Shown here: positions 1 to 6,955 of the stretch, piece after piece | Position numbering within the stretch: position 1 is the first letter of the stretch | How the letters are laid out: each line of letters begins with the position of its first letter | Origin: Vitreoscilla sp. | GTDB lineage: Bacteria > Pseudomonadota > Gammaproteobacteria > Burkholderiales > Burkholderiaceae | Length of the DNA: 13,277 nt | Assembly (NCBI GenBank): GCA_014378125.1 | Contig: JACMOG010000563.1 | Location: 1-13,277 of the forward strand | Direction of reading: 5' to 3' | Translations under genes and position numbers: made by a program | Notes under the pieces: model-generated | Databases searched by the model: none | What the model saw: the letters and a program-made list of their open reading frames with translations, nothing else | What the model was told of the DNA's origin: nothing

Positions 1-732
1 GACGGCCGCCTCGCCGCGGCGCCGGCGGAACTGCGCGAGGTGCTGGGCATCGCGACGGCCGTGGCGCGCGGCAGCGGCGGGGGGTTCGACGCCACCGTGC
101 AGCCGCTGTGGACCGCCTTCGCCGATGCGCAACGCGCGGGCCGGCTGCCCACGCCCGCGGAGGTGGAGGCCGCGCGATCGCGCGTCGACTGGCGCGCACT
201 GTCGGTCGATGCGAGCGGCGACGTGCGCCTGGCGCGTGTCGGCATGGGCGTCACGCTCAACGGCATCGCGCAGGGCTACGCCGCCGATCGCGTGCGCGCG
301 GTGCTCGAGCGCCACGGCGTGCGCCATGCGCTCGTCGATGCCGGCGAGTTCGCGTCGGTGGGCCACGACCCGGCCGGCGATCGCTGGACGCTGGGCATCG
401 CCGATCCCCGGGTGCAGGGTCGGCTGCACGCGCGGCTGTTCGCCGACGGACGCTGCGTGGCCACGTCGGGCGACGACCAGACCGCGTTCTCGGCGGATCA
501 CCGCCACCATCACATCTTCGACCCGCGCACCGGGTGGTCGCCGGCCGACATGGCCGGCGTGACCGTGGCCGCGCGCACCGGCGCGCTGGCCGACGCGCTC
601 ACCAAGGTGCTGTTCGTGGGCGGCCCGGCACAGGCCAGGGGCCTCGCCCGGCAGTGGCAGGTGGACGCGTTGTGGGTGGACAAGAAGGGCCGCTGGCAGG
701 CCACGCCGGGCCTCTCGCTCGCGCCCGCCTGA
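1..732 (+). CDS. apbE: FAD:protein FMN transferase (ApbE family), 5' end outside window
   Basis: The frame is open from base 1, giving 243 visible residues. Since ApbE proteins are usually about 300-350 residues, roughly the first 60-100 residues (signal peptide and start) lie outside the window. Family signatures seen are GSGGGFDATVQPLW near the left end, LNGIAQGYAADRV with the G-x-A-x-G-Y-A pattern, a LVDAGEF stretch where the family has L(V/I)xxGGE (here the first Gly of the pair is Ala), HHHIFDPRTG, and a C-terminal ADALTKVLFVGG segment like the family's ADALSTALF. The known role is Mg-dependent transfer of FMN from FAD to a Thr of periplasmic flavoproteins such as RnfG, NqrC or NosR-type subunits. 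No target protein is visible here; it may lie upstream. The gene ends 233 bp before the alcohol dehydrogenase, which has its own promoter, so the two are probably not one transcript. Confidence 0.88.
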   Translation, partial: DGRLAAAPAELREVLGIATAVARGSGGGFDATVQPLWTAFADAQRAGRLPTPAEVEAARSRVDWRALSVDASGDVRLARVGMGVTLNGIAQGYAADRVRAVLERHGVRHALVDAGEFASVGHDPAGDRWTLGIADPRVQGRLHARLFADGRCVATSGDDQTAFSADHRHHHIFDPRTGWSPADMAGVTVAARTGALADALTKVLFVGGPAQARGLARQWQVDALWVDKKGRWQATPGLSLAPA

Positions 733-884
733 GCACGCGCGCGGGTGCCCGTACGGACGCACGTGTGACGCGCTGCCACGCGGCGTGCCAACGCACGCGG
801 GCGCAGTGTTCCGCCCTGTAGCACTCGGCCGCGAAAGAACGGGGAAACCCGCAGCGAAAAGGCCTTCCGCGGTGCCCGGACGCG

Positions 885-899
885 TGGCACGGACATTGC
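885..899 (+). promoter_or_regulatory. Sigma-54 (RpoN) -24/-12 promoter of the PQQ dehydrogenase operon
   Basis: The sequence TGGCACGGACATTGC matches the RpoN consensus TGGCACG-N4-TTGC at every defined base. The invariant GG (886-887) and GC (898-899) are separated by exactly 10 bases. The expected transcription start is near 911, giving a leader of about 55 nt before the ATG at 966. RpoN promoters need an AAA+ enhancer-binding activator. The 110 bp upstream contain short inverted repeats, such as the perfect CACGCGGCGTG at 777-787, that could be activator sites, but I cannot assign them. No activator gene lies in the window. Confidence 0.8.
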
Positions 900-965
900 G
901 CTTCCAGACCTCGACGACCCCGCTGCCGCGGAGCGTCGCACCGCGAATCCAACGAGGAGACATCC

Positions 966-2780
966 ATGCAATCCAGACTTCCGTCCCTGATCGTCGCAGC
1001 GGGCCTGACCGCCGCCATTGCCAGCGCCTTTGCCGCCGGCGTCACCGACCAGATGATCCAGGCCGCGGACACGTCCAGCGGCAACGTGCTCACCTGGGGC
1101 CTGACCACGCAGGGCCAGCGCTACTCGCCGCTCAAGCAGGTGAACACCTCGACGGTGGGCAAGCTGGTGCCGGTCTGGGCGTTCTCGTTCGGCGGCGAGA
1201 AGCAGCGTGGCCAGGAGTCGCAGCCGGTGATCTACAACGGCCGCATGTTCGTCACCGGCTCGTACTCGCGCATCTTCGCGCTCGACGCCGCTACCGGCAA
1301 GAAGCTGTGGAAGTACGAGCACCGCCTGCCCGAGGGCATCATGCCCTGCTGCGACGTGGTCAACCGCGGCGCCGCGCTGTTCGACAACCTGGTGATCTTC
1401 GCCACGCTCGACGCGCAGCTCGTCGCACTGGACCAGGCCACCGGCGACGTCGTCTGGAAGGTCAAGATCGACGACTACGCCGCCGGGTATTCAGCCTCGG
1501 CGGCGCCGTTGATCGCGCAGGGCCTGCTGCTGACCGGGGTGTCGGGTGGCGAGTTCGGCGTGGTCGGCCGCGTGGAGGCACGTGATCCGCGCACCGGCAA
1601 GATGGTGTGGTCGCGCCCCACCGTGGAAGGTCACATGGGCTACACCTACGACCCGGACGGCACCAGGCACGAGAACGGCATCAGCGGCACGCTGAACCAG
1701 ACCTGGCCGGGCGACCTGTGGAAGACCGGCGGCGCGGCCACCTGGCTGGGCGGCACCTACGACGCCAAGACCGGCCTGGCCTACTTCGGCACCGGCAACC
1801 CGTCGCCTTGGAACAGCCACATGCGTCCCGGTGACAACCTGTTCTCCGCATCGACGCTGGGCATCGACGTGAAGACCGGCCAGATCAAGTGGCACTACCA
1901 GACCACGCCCAACGACGGCTGGGACTTCGACGGCGTCAACGAGTTCGTCACCTTCGACATGGACGGCCGGCGGGTGGGCGGCAAGGCCGACCGCAACGGC
2001 TTCTTCTACGTGATCGACGCCAACGATGGCAAGCTCATCAACGCGTTCCCGTTCGTCAAGAAGATCACCTGGGCCACCAGCATCGACCTGAAGACCGGCC
2101 GCCCGAACTACAACGAGGCGAGCCGACCGGGCGACCCGACCGGCAGCACCGACGGCAAGAAGGGCAAGTCCATCTTCAACGCGCCCAGCTTCCTGGGCGG
2201 CAAGAACCAGATGCCGATGGCCTACAGCCCCGACACCAAGCTGTTCTACGTGCCGTCCAACGAATGGGGCATGGAGATCTGGAACGAACCGGTCGCCTAC
2301 AAGAAGGGCGCCGCCTACCTGGGCGCCGGCTTCACCATCAAGACGCTCAACGACGACTACATCGGCTCGCTGCGCGCCATCGACCCGAAGACCGGCAAGA
2401 TGGTGTGGGAGGTGAAGGACACCGCGCCGCTGTGGGGTGGCGTGCTCACCACCGGTGGTAACCTGGTGTTCTGGGGAACCCCCGAGGGGTACCTGAAGGC
2501 GGCCGACGCGAAGACCGGCAAGGTGCTGTGGCAGTTCCAGACGGGCTCCGGCGTCGTCGCCCCTCCCATCACCTGGATCCAGGACGGCGAGCAGTACGTG
2601 AGCGTCGTGTCCGGCTGGGGCGGCGCGGTGCCGCTGTGGGGCGGCGAGGTGGCCAAGAAGGTCAACATGCTGGAGCAGGGCGGCATGGTGTGGGTCTTCA
2701 AGATCCCCAAGGCCGGCGGCGTGCCCGCGCCGAAGCAGGCGGCGGCCGAGGCGCCGGCCACGGTGGCCAAGGCCAACTGA
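966..2780 (+). CDS. PQQ-dependent alcohol dehydrogenase, lanthanide-type (XoxF/ExaF/PedH-like)
   Basis: This is a 604-residue quinoprotein of the methanol/ethanol dehydrogenase family: an eight-bladed propeller with PQQ in the centre that oxidises alcohols (and often aldehydes) in the periplasm. The start is the ATG at 966, preceded by a GAGGAG Shine-Dalgarno, and residues 1 to about 24 form a Sec signal peptide. Seen in the protein are the vicinal Cys128-Cys129 pair that stacks on PQQ, Glu196 in GGEFG and Asn278 in GTGNPSPWN as metal ligands, and WDFDGVNE at 319-326 with catalytic Asp320. Asp322, two residues on, is the extra carboxylate found in lanthanide-dependent enzymes; calcium enzymes of the MxaF type have Ala there. 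Repeated A-x-D-x-x-T-G-K tryptophan-docking-type motifs occur throughout. There is no C-terminal cytochrome c domain, so an external electron acceptor is required. The Ala/Pro-rich tail after about residue 583 is probably disordered. Substrate cannot be read from the sequence. It is the first gene after the sigma-54 promoter, followed by the HiPIP and receptor genes. Confidence 0.93.
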   Translation: MQSRLPSLIVAAGLTAAIASAFAAGVTDQMIQAADTSSGNVLTWGLTTQGQRYSPLKQVNTSTVGKLVPVWAFSFGGEKQRGQESQPVIYNGRMFVTGSYSRIFALDAATGKKLWKYEHRLPEGIMPCCDVVNRGAALFDNLVIFATLDAQLVALDQATGDVVWKVKIDDYAAGYSASAAPLIAQGLLLTGVSGGEFGVVGRVEARDPRTGKMVWSRPTVEGHMGYTYDPDGTRHENGISGTLNQTWPGDLWKTGGAATWLGGTYDAKTGLAYFGTGNPSPWNSHMRPGDNLFSASTLGIDVKTGQIKWHYQTTPNDGWDFDGVNEFVTFDMDGRRVGGKADRNGFFYVIDANDGKLINAFPFVKKITWATSIDLKTGRPNYNEASRPGDPTGSTDGKKGKSIFNAPSFLGGKNQMPMAYSPDTKLFYVPSNEWGMEIWNEPVAYKKGAAYLGAGFTIKTLNDDYIGSLRAIDPKTGKMVWEVKDTAPLWGGVLTTGGNLVFWGTPEGYLKAADAKTGKVLWQFQTGSGVVAPPITWIQDGEQYVSVVSGWGGAVPLWGGEVAKKVNMLEQGGMVWVFKIPKAGGVPAPKQAAAEAPATVAKAN

Positions 2781-2804
2781 TTCCGGAGACAACGACGACG
2801 AGAG

Positions 2805-2830
2805 GCCTCCCCCGCGGCGCGGCGGGAGGC
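2805..2830 (+). promoter_or_regulatory. GC-rich hairpin between dehydrogenase and HiPIP genes
   Basis: GCCTCCC (2805-2811) pairs perfectly with GGGAGGC (2824-2830). The loop is GC-rich and could pair further. No run of T follows, so it is not a typical intrinsic terminator. Position and strength fit an mRNA-stabilising or partial-attenuation element that sets the ratio of the upstream dehydrogenase to the downstream genes. The HiPIP ribosome site GGAG (2838-2841) lies just after it. The role is inferred; only the pairing is seen. Confidence 0.45.
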
Positions 2831-2848
2831 TCACCACGGAGAAACCCC

Positions 2849-3172
2849 ATGACCGAATCCAACCGCCGCATCTTCATCGCGCGCTCGCTCGCCGCGGGAT
2901 GCGCCATCGCCGCTTCGACGGCGTCCCGTCGCGCGCTGGCCGCGGGCCACGTCGAAGAGACCGACGACGTCGCCGTCGCGCTCGGCTACAGGCACGACAC
3001 CAAGCTGGTCGACCAGAAGAAGTATCCCACCCACGCCGCGGAGCAGCAATGCAGCGGCTGCTCGTTCTTCCAGGGCGCGCCCGCCGACGCCTGGGCCGGC
3101 TGCGCCATGTTCGGCCGCAAGCAGGTCGCGGCCACCGGCTGGTGCAGTGCCTGGGCGAAGAAGCCGGGCTGA
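2849..3172 (+). CDS. High-potential iron-sulfur protein (HiPIP), Tat-exported
   Basis: The 107-residue precursor is a small periplasmic electron carrier with one [4Fe-4S] cluster cycling between +2 and +3 states. The start is the ATG at 2849, with GGAG seven bases upstream. The N-terminus carries a twin-arginine signal (NRRIFIARS, Arg6-Arg7, then a hydrophobic stretch to about residue 32), as usual for HiPIPs, which fold with their cluster before export. The mature part has the family cysteine pattern Cys68-x2-Cys71, Cys85 and Cys99 (QQCSGCSFFQ, WAGCAMFGRK, GWCSAW), with the aromatic residues that shield the cluster. It lies 68 bp after the PQQ dehydrogenase with no promoter I can recognise between them, and 4 bp before the receptor gene. 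HiPIPs are best known as donors to photosynthetic reaction centres or terminal oxidases. Here the context suggests that it accepts electrons from the dehydrogenase, which is inference. Confidence 0.93.
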   Translation: MTESNRRIFIARSLAAGCAIAASTASRRALAAGHVEETDDVAVALGYRHDTKLVDQKKYPTHAAEQQCSGCSFFQGAPADAWAGCAMFGRKQVAATGWCSAWAKKPG

Positions 3173-3176
3173 CCTG

Positions 3177-5450
3177 ATGCGCAGGCGTCATCCTTCCGCG
3201 CGGATGCTGGCCGTGCCGCTTTGCCTCGCCTGCGCGTTCGCGCAGGCCGACGATGCGCCGGCCGTCGTCGCGCTGCAGTCCGTCGTCGTGGTAGGCACCA
3301 CCATCCTCCCCGGCCAGGGCGTGCCACTGAGCGAAGTGCCGTCCAACGTGCAGACGCTGCAGGGCGCGGCCTTGAAGGGTCCGCGCGCCTCGACGCTGGC
3401 CCAGGCGCTCGACCAGGGCGTGGGCAGCGTCAACGTCAACGACACGTCGGGCAACGCGTTCCAGCTCGACGTCAACTTCCGGGGCTTCACCGCGTCGCCC
3501 GCGCTGGGCACGCCGCAGGGGTTGTCGGTGTTCCTGGACGGCGTGCGCGTGAACGAGGTGTTCGGCGACACCGTCAACTGGGACCTGATCCCCGAAGGCG
3601 CGATCGCCAGGATCGCCGTCGTGCCCGGATCCAATCCCGTGTTCGGCCTGAACACGCTGGGCGGCGCGCTGAGCGTCACCACGCGCGACGGCTTCGACGA
3701 GAGCGGCGGCGAGGTGCGCGCCTGGGGTGGCCAGTGGGGCCGCAAGGCCGTCGACTTCGAGGGCGGCGTGCATGACGCCCACCTCGCCGCGTTCGTGGCC
3801 GGCAACGTGCTGCACGAGGACGGCTGGGGCGACAACGACCCGAGCCGCGTCGGGCAGCTCTTCGCCAAGGTGGGCTGGCGCGCCGACCACGACCGTGCCG
3901 ACCTGAGCCTGTCGCTGGCCAACACGCGCCTCGAGGGCAACCAGACCTTGCCGGTTACCTGGCTGTCCGACTACCGCGCAGCGTATTCGTGGCCCGACTT
4001 CCAGTCGAACCGCCTCGTGTTCGTCAACGCGAACGCGAGCCATCGCTTCGACGCCGACCTGCTGGTGGAGGGCAACGCGTTCCATCGCCAGCTGAAGACG
4101 TTCGTCTTCAACAGCAACGTCAACGACGACTTCGATCCGACGCGGGCGGTGGGCGACGGCAACCAGCCCACCGGCAACGCGATCAACGACGTTGCGCAGT
4201 CGCGTTCGGGCGCGTCGATGCAGCTCACCTCGGCCACCGCGGTGGCCGGCCACGCCAACCACCTGAGCGCCGGCGCGAGCTTCGAGAGCGGCTTCACGGC
4301 GTTCACGCAGTCCAGCCAGGAGGCGGGTTCGTCGCGCGACACCACGTCCGACAAGCCCGTGTCCCTCGACACCTCGCTGCACGCGCGCGCCTCGGTGGCC
4401 GGGTTGTTCGCCACCGACACGTTGGGGCTGGGCGCGAAGACCTTTCTCAACCTGGCCGGGCGCTACAACGTCGCCCACGTCGATCTCTCCGACCGGCTCG
4501 GCATCGCGCTGAATGGCCGCCACACCTTCCGCCGCTTCAATCCCTCGGTGGGCCTGACGACCAATCCGTCCGACGCCGTCACGCTGTACGGCACCTACAA
4601 CGAGGGCATGCGCGTGCCCACGCCGGTGGAGCTGTCGTGCGCGGATCCGAACGCGCCGTGCTCGCTGCCCAATGCGTTCTCGTCCGATCCCGATCTCAAG
4701 CCGGTGATCTCGCACAACGTGGAACTCGGCGCGCGCGGCCAGGCCACGGAGGCGCTGCGCTGGTCGGCGGCGGTGTTCCGCACCGAGCTGCGCGACGACA
4801 TCCAGTTCATCAGCAGCGGCGGGGGCGCCACCAGCGCCGGGTACTTCCAGAACGTGGGCGACACGCGGCGCCAGGGCGCGGGGTTCGGCCTCGACGCCAC
4901 GGCGGGTGCGTTGACGCTCGGCGCGCACTACAGCCTCGTCGATGCCACCTTCCGCACGCCGCTGGTGTTGAACAGCCCCGACAATTCCACCGCGGCGCCC
5001 ATCAGCTGCGCCCAGTGCACCGACATCCAGGTGCGTCCCGGCAACCACTTGCCGTCCATCCCGCGCCACACGTTCAAGTTGCGCGCCGACTATGCGTTCG
5101 GCGAGGCGGCCTCTCTCGGCGCCACGCTAGTCGCCCAAGGCAGCCAGTACGCGCGCGGCGACGAGAACAACGCCGACGTCAACGGAAAGACGCCGGGCTT
5201 CGCGCTGGTCAGCGTGGATGGGCGCATGCGCCTGGGCGCCGGCTGGGAAGCCTTCGCCAACGTCTTCAACCTGTTCAACCGGCGCACGTCCAACTTCGCC
5301 ACGCTGGGCGAGAACGTGTTCACCGGGCCGGGCCGCGGCTTCGATGCGACGGGCGCCAGCTGGCGCGCCGAGCAGTTCCGCACCGCCGGCGCGCCGCGCG
5401 GCATCTGGGCCGGCCTCACCTGGCATTTCGACGCGCCGTCGGCGTCCTGA
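3177..5450 (+). CDS. TonB-dependent outer-membrane receptor
   Basis: A 757-residue gated beta-barrel transporter driven by TonB-ExbB-ExbD. I chose the ATG at 3177, four bases after the HiPIP stop, because it gives a compact signal peptide (MRRRHPSARMLAVPLCLACA, cleavage near FAQA). A GTG 30 bp upstream would overlap the HiPIP gene. A likely TonB box is QSVVVVG at 34-40. The plug domain runs from about residue 50 to 170 and shows SEVPSNVQTL, LDVNFRGFTASP, GLSVFLDGVRVNEVFGD and GSNPVFGLNTLGGALSV. The barrel ends near the C-terminus with WAGLTWHF and a short extra tail. Siderophore, vitamin, sugar, lanthanophore and PQQ receptors all share this fold, and the substrate cannot be told from sequence by eye. 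Tight linkage to a lanthanide-type PQQ enzyme favours import of chelated lanthanide (compare LutH) or PQQ (compare PqqU/YncD), but this is a guess. Confidence 0.93.
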   Translation: MRRRHPSARMLAVPLCLACAFAQADDAPAVVALQSVVVVGTTILPGQGVPLSEVPSNVQTLQGAALKGPRASTLAQALDQGVGSVNVNDTSGNAFQLDVNFRGFTASPALGTPQGLSVFLDGVRVNEVFGDTVNWDLIPEGAIARIAVVPGSNPVFGLNTLGGALSVTTRDGFDESGGEVRAWGGQWGRKAVDFEGGVHDAHLAAFVAGNVLHEDGWGDNDPSRVGQLFAKVGWRADHDRADLSLSLANTRLEGNQTLPVTWLSDYRAAYSWPDFQSNRLVFVNANASHRFDADLLVEGNAFHRQLKTFVFNSNVNDDFDPTRAVGDGNQPTGNAINDVAQSRSGASMQLTSATAVAGHANHLSAGASFESGFTAFTQSSQEAGSSRDTTSDKPVSLDTSLHARASVAGLFATDTLGLGAKTFLNLAGRYNVAHVDLSDRLGIALNGRHTFRRFNPSVGLTTNPSDAVTLYGTYNEGMRVPTPVELSCADPNAPCSLPNAFSSDPDLKPVISHNVELGARGQATEALRWSAAVFRTELRDDIQFISSGGGATSAGYFQNVGDTRRQGAGFGLDATAGALTLGAHYSLVDATFRTPLVLNSPDNSTAAPISCAQCTDIQVRPGNHLPSIPRHTFKLRADYAFGEAASLGATLVAQGSQYARGDENNADVNGKTPGFALVSVDGRMRLGAGWEAFANVFNLFNRRTSNFATLGENVFTGPGRGFDATGASWRAEQFRTAGAPRGIWAGLTWHFDAPSAS

Positions 5451-5510
5451 GACGCTGTCCCGCGGCGCCACAACGCCGGGGGATTACGCGGATCGCCCCG
5501 GCACACCCGC

Positions 5511-5553
5511 TGGAACAACCGATGGAACAACCGATGGAACAACCGATGGAACA
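5511..5553. repeat. 12-bp tandem repeat, 3 copies plus a partial fourth
   Basis: TGGAACAACCGA is repeated exactly at 5511-5522, 5523-5534 and 5535-5546, followed by TGGAACA at 5547-5553. It lies in the 234-bp gap between the receptor and the porin remnant, where I see no convincing gene. The period is a multiple of three, so all frames stay open through it, which explains the spurious repetitive peptides in this gap. The gap also holds a short CGGCG/CGCCG hairpin (5463-5478) without a T-run. The repeat may be replication slippage; no function is evident. Confidence 0.9.
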
Positions 5554-5660
5554 CGCACGGCCTGCCGGCGCGGAGTATCCCGGGGATCGCGTCGCCAGCG
5601 ACACGCCGAACGCTGTGCGCTGACACAGCGACTGCGCCGCAATCAAGCGCTCGTCGGCCA

Positions 5661-6116
5661 TCGCTGTACCGCCCTGCGACTGGCATGTGCATCGGCGGCA
5701 TCATCAACGCCTTCTACACGCGCACGCATTGCAGCGGCAGCCAGAACGTCGGCGGCCTCGCGCTGGCCTCGCAGGCACTGGGCTGCGGCGGCGTGGACGG
5801 CCGTACGGTGATCGGCAACGGCCTGCTTCCCAACGCGCTGATCACCAGCGCCAAGAGCCGGCAGGAGGGCTACGACGTGGGCGCCACGCTGATGATCGGC
5901 GCGGCCACCGCGTCCGACAGCGCCATCGGCAACAACAGCAACGTCGACGTCCGCCAGGGCTTCCTGACGGTCGGCGACGCCGACATGGGCACGTTCAAGC
6001 TCGGACGCGACTACGGCCTGTTCGGCCAGGCCGCCACTACCTCCGCAACCGCCGGCCGCTGCGCCGCCGCCGATGCACTGGCGACGCTCGCCGCGGATTT
6101 CCCGAGCCCGAGCTAG
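5661..6116 (+). pseudogene. Gram-negative porin, internal fragment (broken at both ends)
   Basis: The frame contains stretches typical of trimeric general porins: IGGIINAFYT near the left end, then LITSAKSRQEGYDVGATLMIG, VDVRQGFLTVGDADMGTFKLGRDYGLFG. The last block is the (Q/R)GFLT-G-x-x-x-G-(T/S)-x-K-(L/M)-GRD-x-GLFG pattern of strand 3 and the start of loop L3. Normal porins of this kind are 350-420 residues. Here there is no signal peptide before the homology and nothing porin-like after LFGQ (about 6033). Beyond that the frame drifts into an Ala/Ser-rich stretch and stops at 6116. The nominal ATG at 5685 is preceded by no good ribosome site. I call it a decayed remnant. The family assignment is by eye and fairly good. 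It resembles Burkholderiales porins, which may mean transfer. Confidence 0.55.
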
Positions 6117-6238
6117 TCGGCAACCAGTGGTTCGTGACGCCAGATGCGAAGGTGCTCGCTCAAGGCTTGCCGCATTCCGGGTATGTGCCACTGGTCGAGC
6201 GGCTTGAGGCCCGTGGACTTTGACGTGTCCCCGCTCAC
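6113..6238 (-). CDS. Hypothetical 41-residue ORF, coupled to the upstream remnant
   Basis: On the minus strand a GTG at 6238 opens a 41-residue frame ending with TAG at 6113 (…LDQWHIPGMRQALSEHL… …EPLVAD). Its GTG overlaps the TGA of the preceding minus-strand frame as GTGA, the usual sign of translational coupling, and third codon positions are mostly G/C as in real genes of this genome. The peptide is Trp/His-containing and looks helical. I do not recognise it. It is too short for the usual gene-length cut-off. The opposite strand also has an open frame here with less biased codon use, so this call is tentative. Confidence 0.35.
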   Translation of the reverse strand: MSGDTSKSTGLKPLDQWHIPGMRQALSEHLRIWRHEPLVAD

Positions 6239-6361
6239 GGTGTGTCGTCCGGGCTAGCGTCGAAGTCCTCGAGCGCGGTGAGGCGGATCAGCGCCTGGGC
6301 GACTTCGTGAGGCCCCTGCAGCAAGGTATCCCAGTCCGCGGATTCGACTCGAAATGGCTTC
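6235..6361 (-). pseudogene. 3' end of a lost minus-strand gene
   Basis: The minus strand reads about 41 codons from just after an in-frame TAG (near 6367-6365) to the TGA at 6235, ending …DWDTLLQGPHEVAQALIRLT… …SPDDTP. No ATG or good GTG start is present. Codon third positions are strongly G/C, and the peptide has the look of a true acidic C-terminus. The next small frame begins inside its stop codon (GTGA). Best reading: the tail of a gene whose body was removed by a rearrangement at about 6360, where the base composition also changes. Family not recognised. Confidence 0.35.
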
Positions 6362-6427
6362 TAGGGATTGTCTCCCAAGCTTGTCGAAACCACGCTAGAG
6401 CTGCTTCTTTCGGCCGAGGAGATGAAG

Positions 6428-6838
6428 ATGACACCACGGGTTTTTCATGGGGAACTCTGCGTGCTTACGGCATTCGTTTCAGCTGATGCTTACGCGTTCG
6501 GCGCAATCGCGTGGGATAGCTCTCTTCCAGCTTACCCAGTTGGAGGCGCAACAACCATGAAGACAGCGGCTTCAGCTGACAAGGATGCCCGCGAAACGTG
6601 TCTAGGAGCAGCGGAGGCTTCTAGGATTTCCCGTGCTTCTGCAAATTGCCAAGTGGTCATCCGATTTCATGACGAGTGCGTAGTGCGAGTGGTGGGAAAA
6701 GATGGAGCTGATGCTGGGATCGTAAGGCATGTTCCACTTGGCACAGCCCCACAGGCCACGCTCGAATTGTCGAAGTCGGAATGCGCGGACGGCTCTTGCA
6801 ATGTGACGTCATCCTGCGACCAGGACGACGTCCAATAG
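6428..6838 (+). CDS. DUF4189-type small protein, probably exported
   Basis: A 136-residue protein. I chose the ATG at 6428 because GAGGAG (6416-6421) sits six bases before it; the ATG at 6422 would abut the ribosome site, and a TTG at 6368 is less likely. Residues 1-23 (ending VSADAYA) may be a weak signal peptide, then FGAIAWDSSLPAYPVGGATTM, TCLGAAEAS, NCQVVIRFHDECVVRVVG. The pattern YGAIA…, an Ala/Asp-rich helix, then C-x-V-V-x-x-F-x-x-x-C matches the DUF4189 domain, whose function is unknown. The C-terminal third (Asp/Ser/Cys-rich, ending TSSCDQDDVQ) is unusual. Base composition is visibly lower in GC than the flanking chromosome. It is followed by a hairpin and faces the minus-strand DUF1828 gene. 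Confidence 0.6.
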   Translation: MTPRVFHGELCVLTAFVSADAYAFGAIAWDSSLPAYPVGGATTMKTAASADKDARETCLGAAEASRISRASANCQVVIRFHDECVVRVVGKDGADAGIVRHVPLGTAPQATLELSKSECADGSCNVTSSCDQDDVQ

Positions 6839-6920
6839 CGTTCAATTGTGCCCGCTGCGTCCGGGCGGCATGGCTCTGCACTTTCCCAGTAGAGCTCGCG
6901 TCGCGCGAGTGGTAGCGATT

Positions 6921-6950
6921 GCACACGGCTGGATCGTAGCCGTGCGCTGA
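6921..6950 (+). terminator. Hairpin between convergent genes
   Basis: GCACACGGCT (6921-6930) pairs with AGCCGTGCGC (6938-6947) with one mismatch across a 7-base loop, followed on the plus strand by TGATTCTTT. It sits between the stop of the DUF4189 gene (6838) and the stop of the converging DUF1828 gene (6956). A second hairpin, CTCGCG-tcg-CGCGAG, lies just upstream at about 6896-6910. The T-run is interrupted, so termination strength is uncertain. Confidence 0.45.
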
Positions 6951-6955
6951 TTCTT

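Noticed and set aside
1491..2837. 448-residue minus-strand open frame opposite the PQQ dehydrogenase
   Set aside because: Same reason: long antisense frame expected in GC-rich coding DNA; no recognisable motif.
2874..5069. 731-residue minus-strand open frame opposite the TonB receptor
   Set aside because: Ala/Arg/Val/Gly-rich low-information peptide without family motifs; a mirror of the high-GC receptor gene, whose own frame has clear domains.
5511..5553. Possible CRISPR-like array
   Set aside because: The copies are directly adjacent with no spacers and only 12 bp long; a simple tandem repeat.
5687..6223. 178-residue plus-strand frame over the porin remnant, ending in a sensible-looking peptide
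   Set aside because: Arg/His-rich through the porin region, where another frame has porin motifs. The last 40 codons look better, but the minus strand shows stronger codon bias and start/stop coupling there.
6361..6376. GGGATTGTCTCCC near the composition change, considered as an insertion-sequence end
   Set aside because: No matching inverted copy or transposase found in the window.
6220..6486. 88-residue plus-strand frame
   Set aside because: No ribosome site or motif; it overlaps the better-supported minus-strand stub and the DUF4189 start in another frame.
6667..6926. Two 85-89 residue minus-strand frames opposite the DUF4189 gene
   Set aside because: No motif or good ribosome site, and the plus strand has a family match with an appropriate start.
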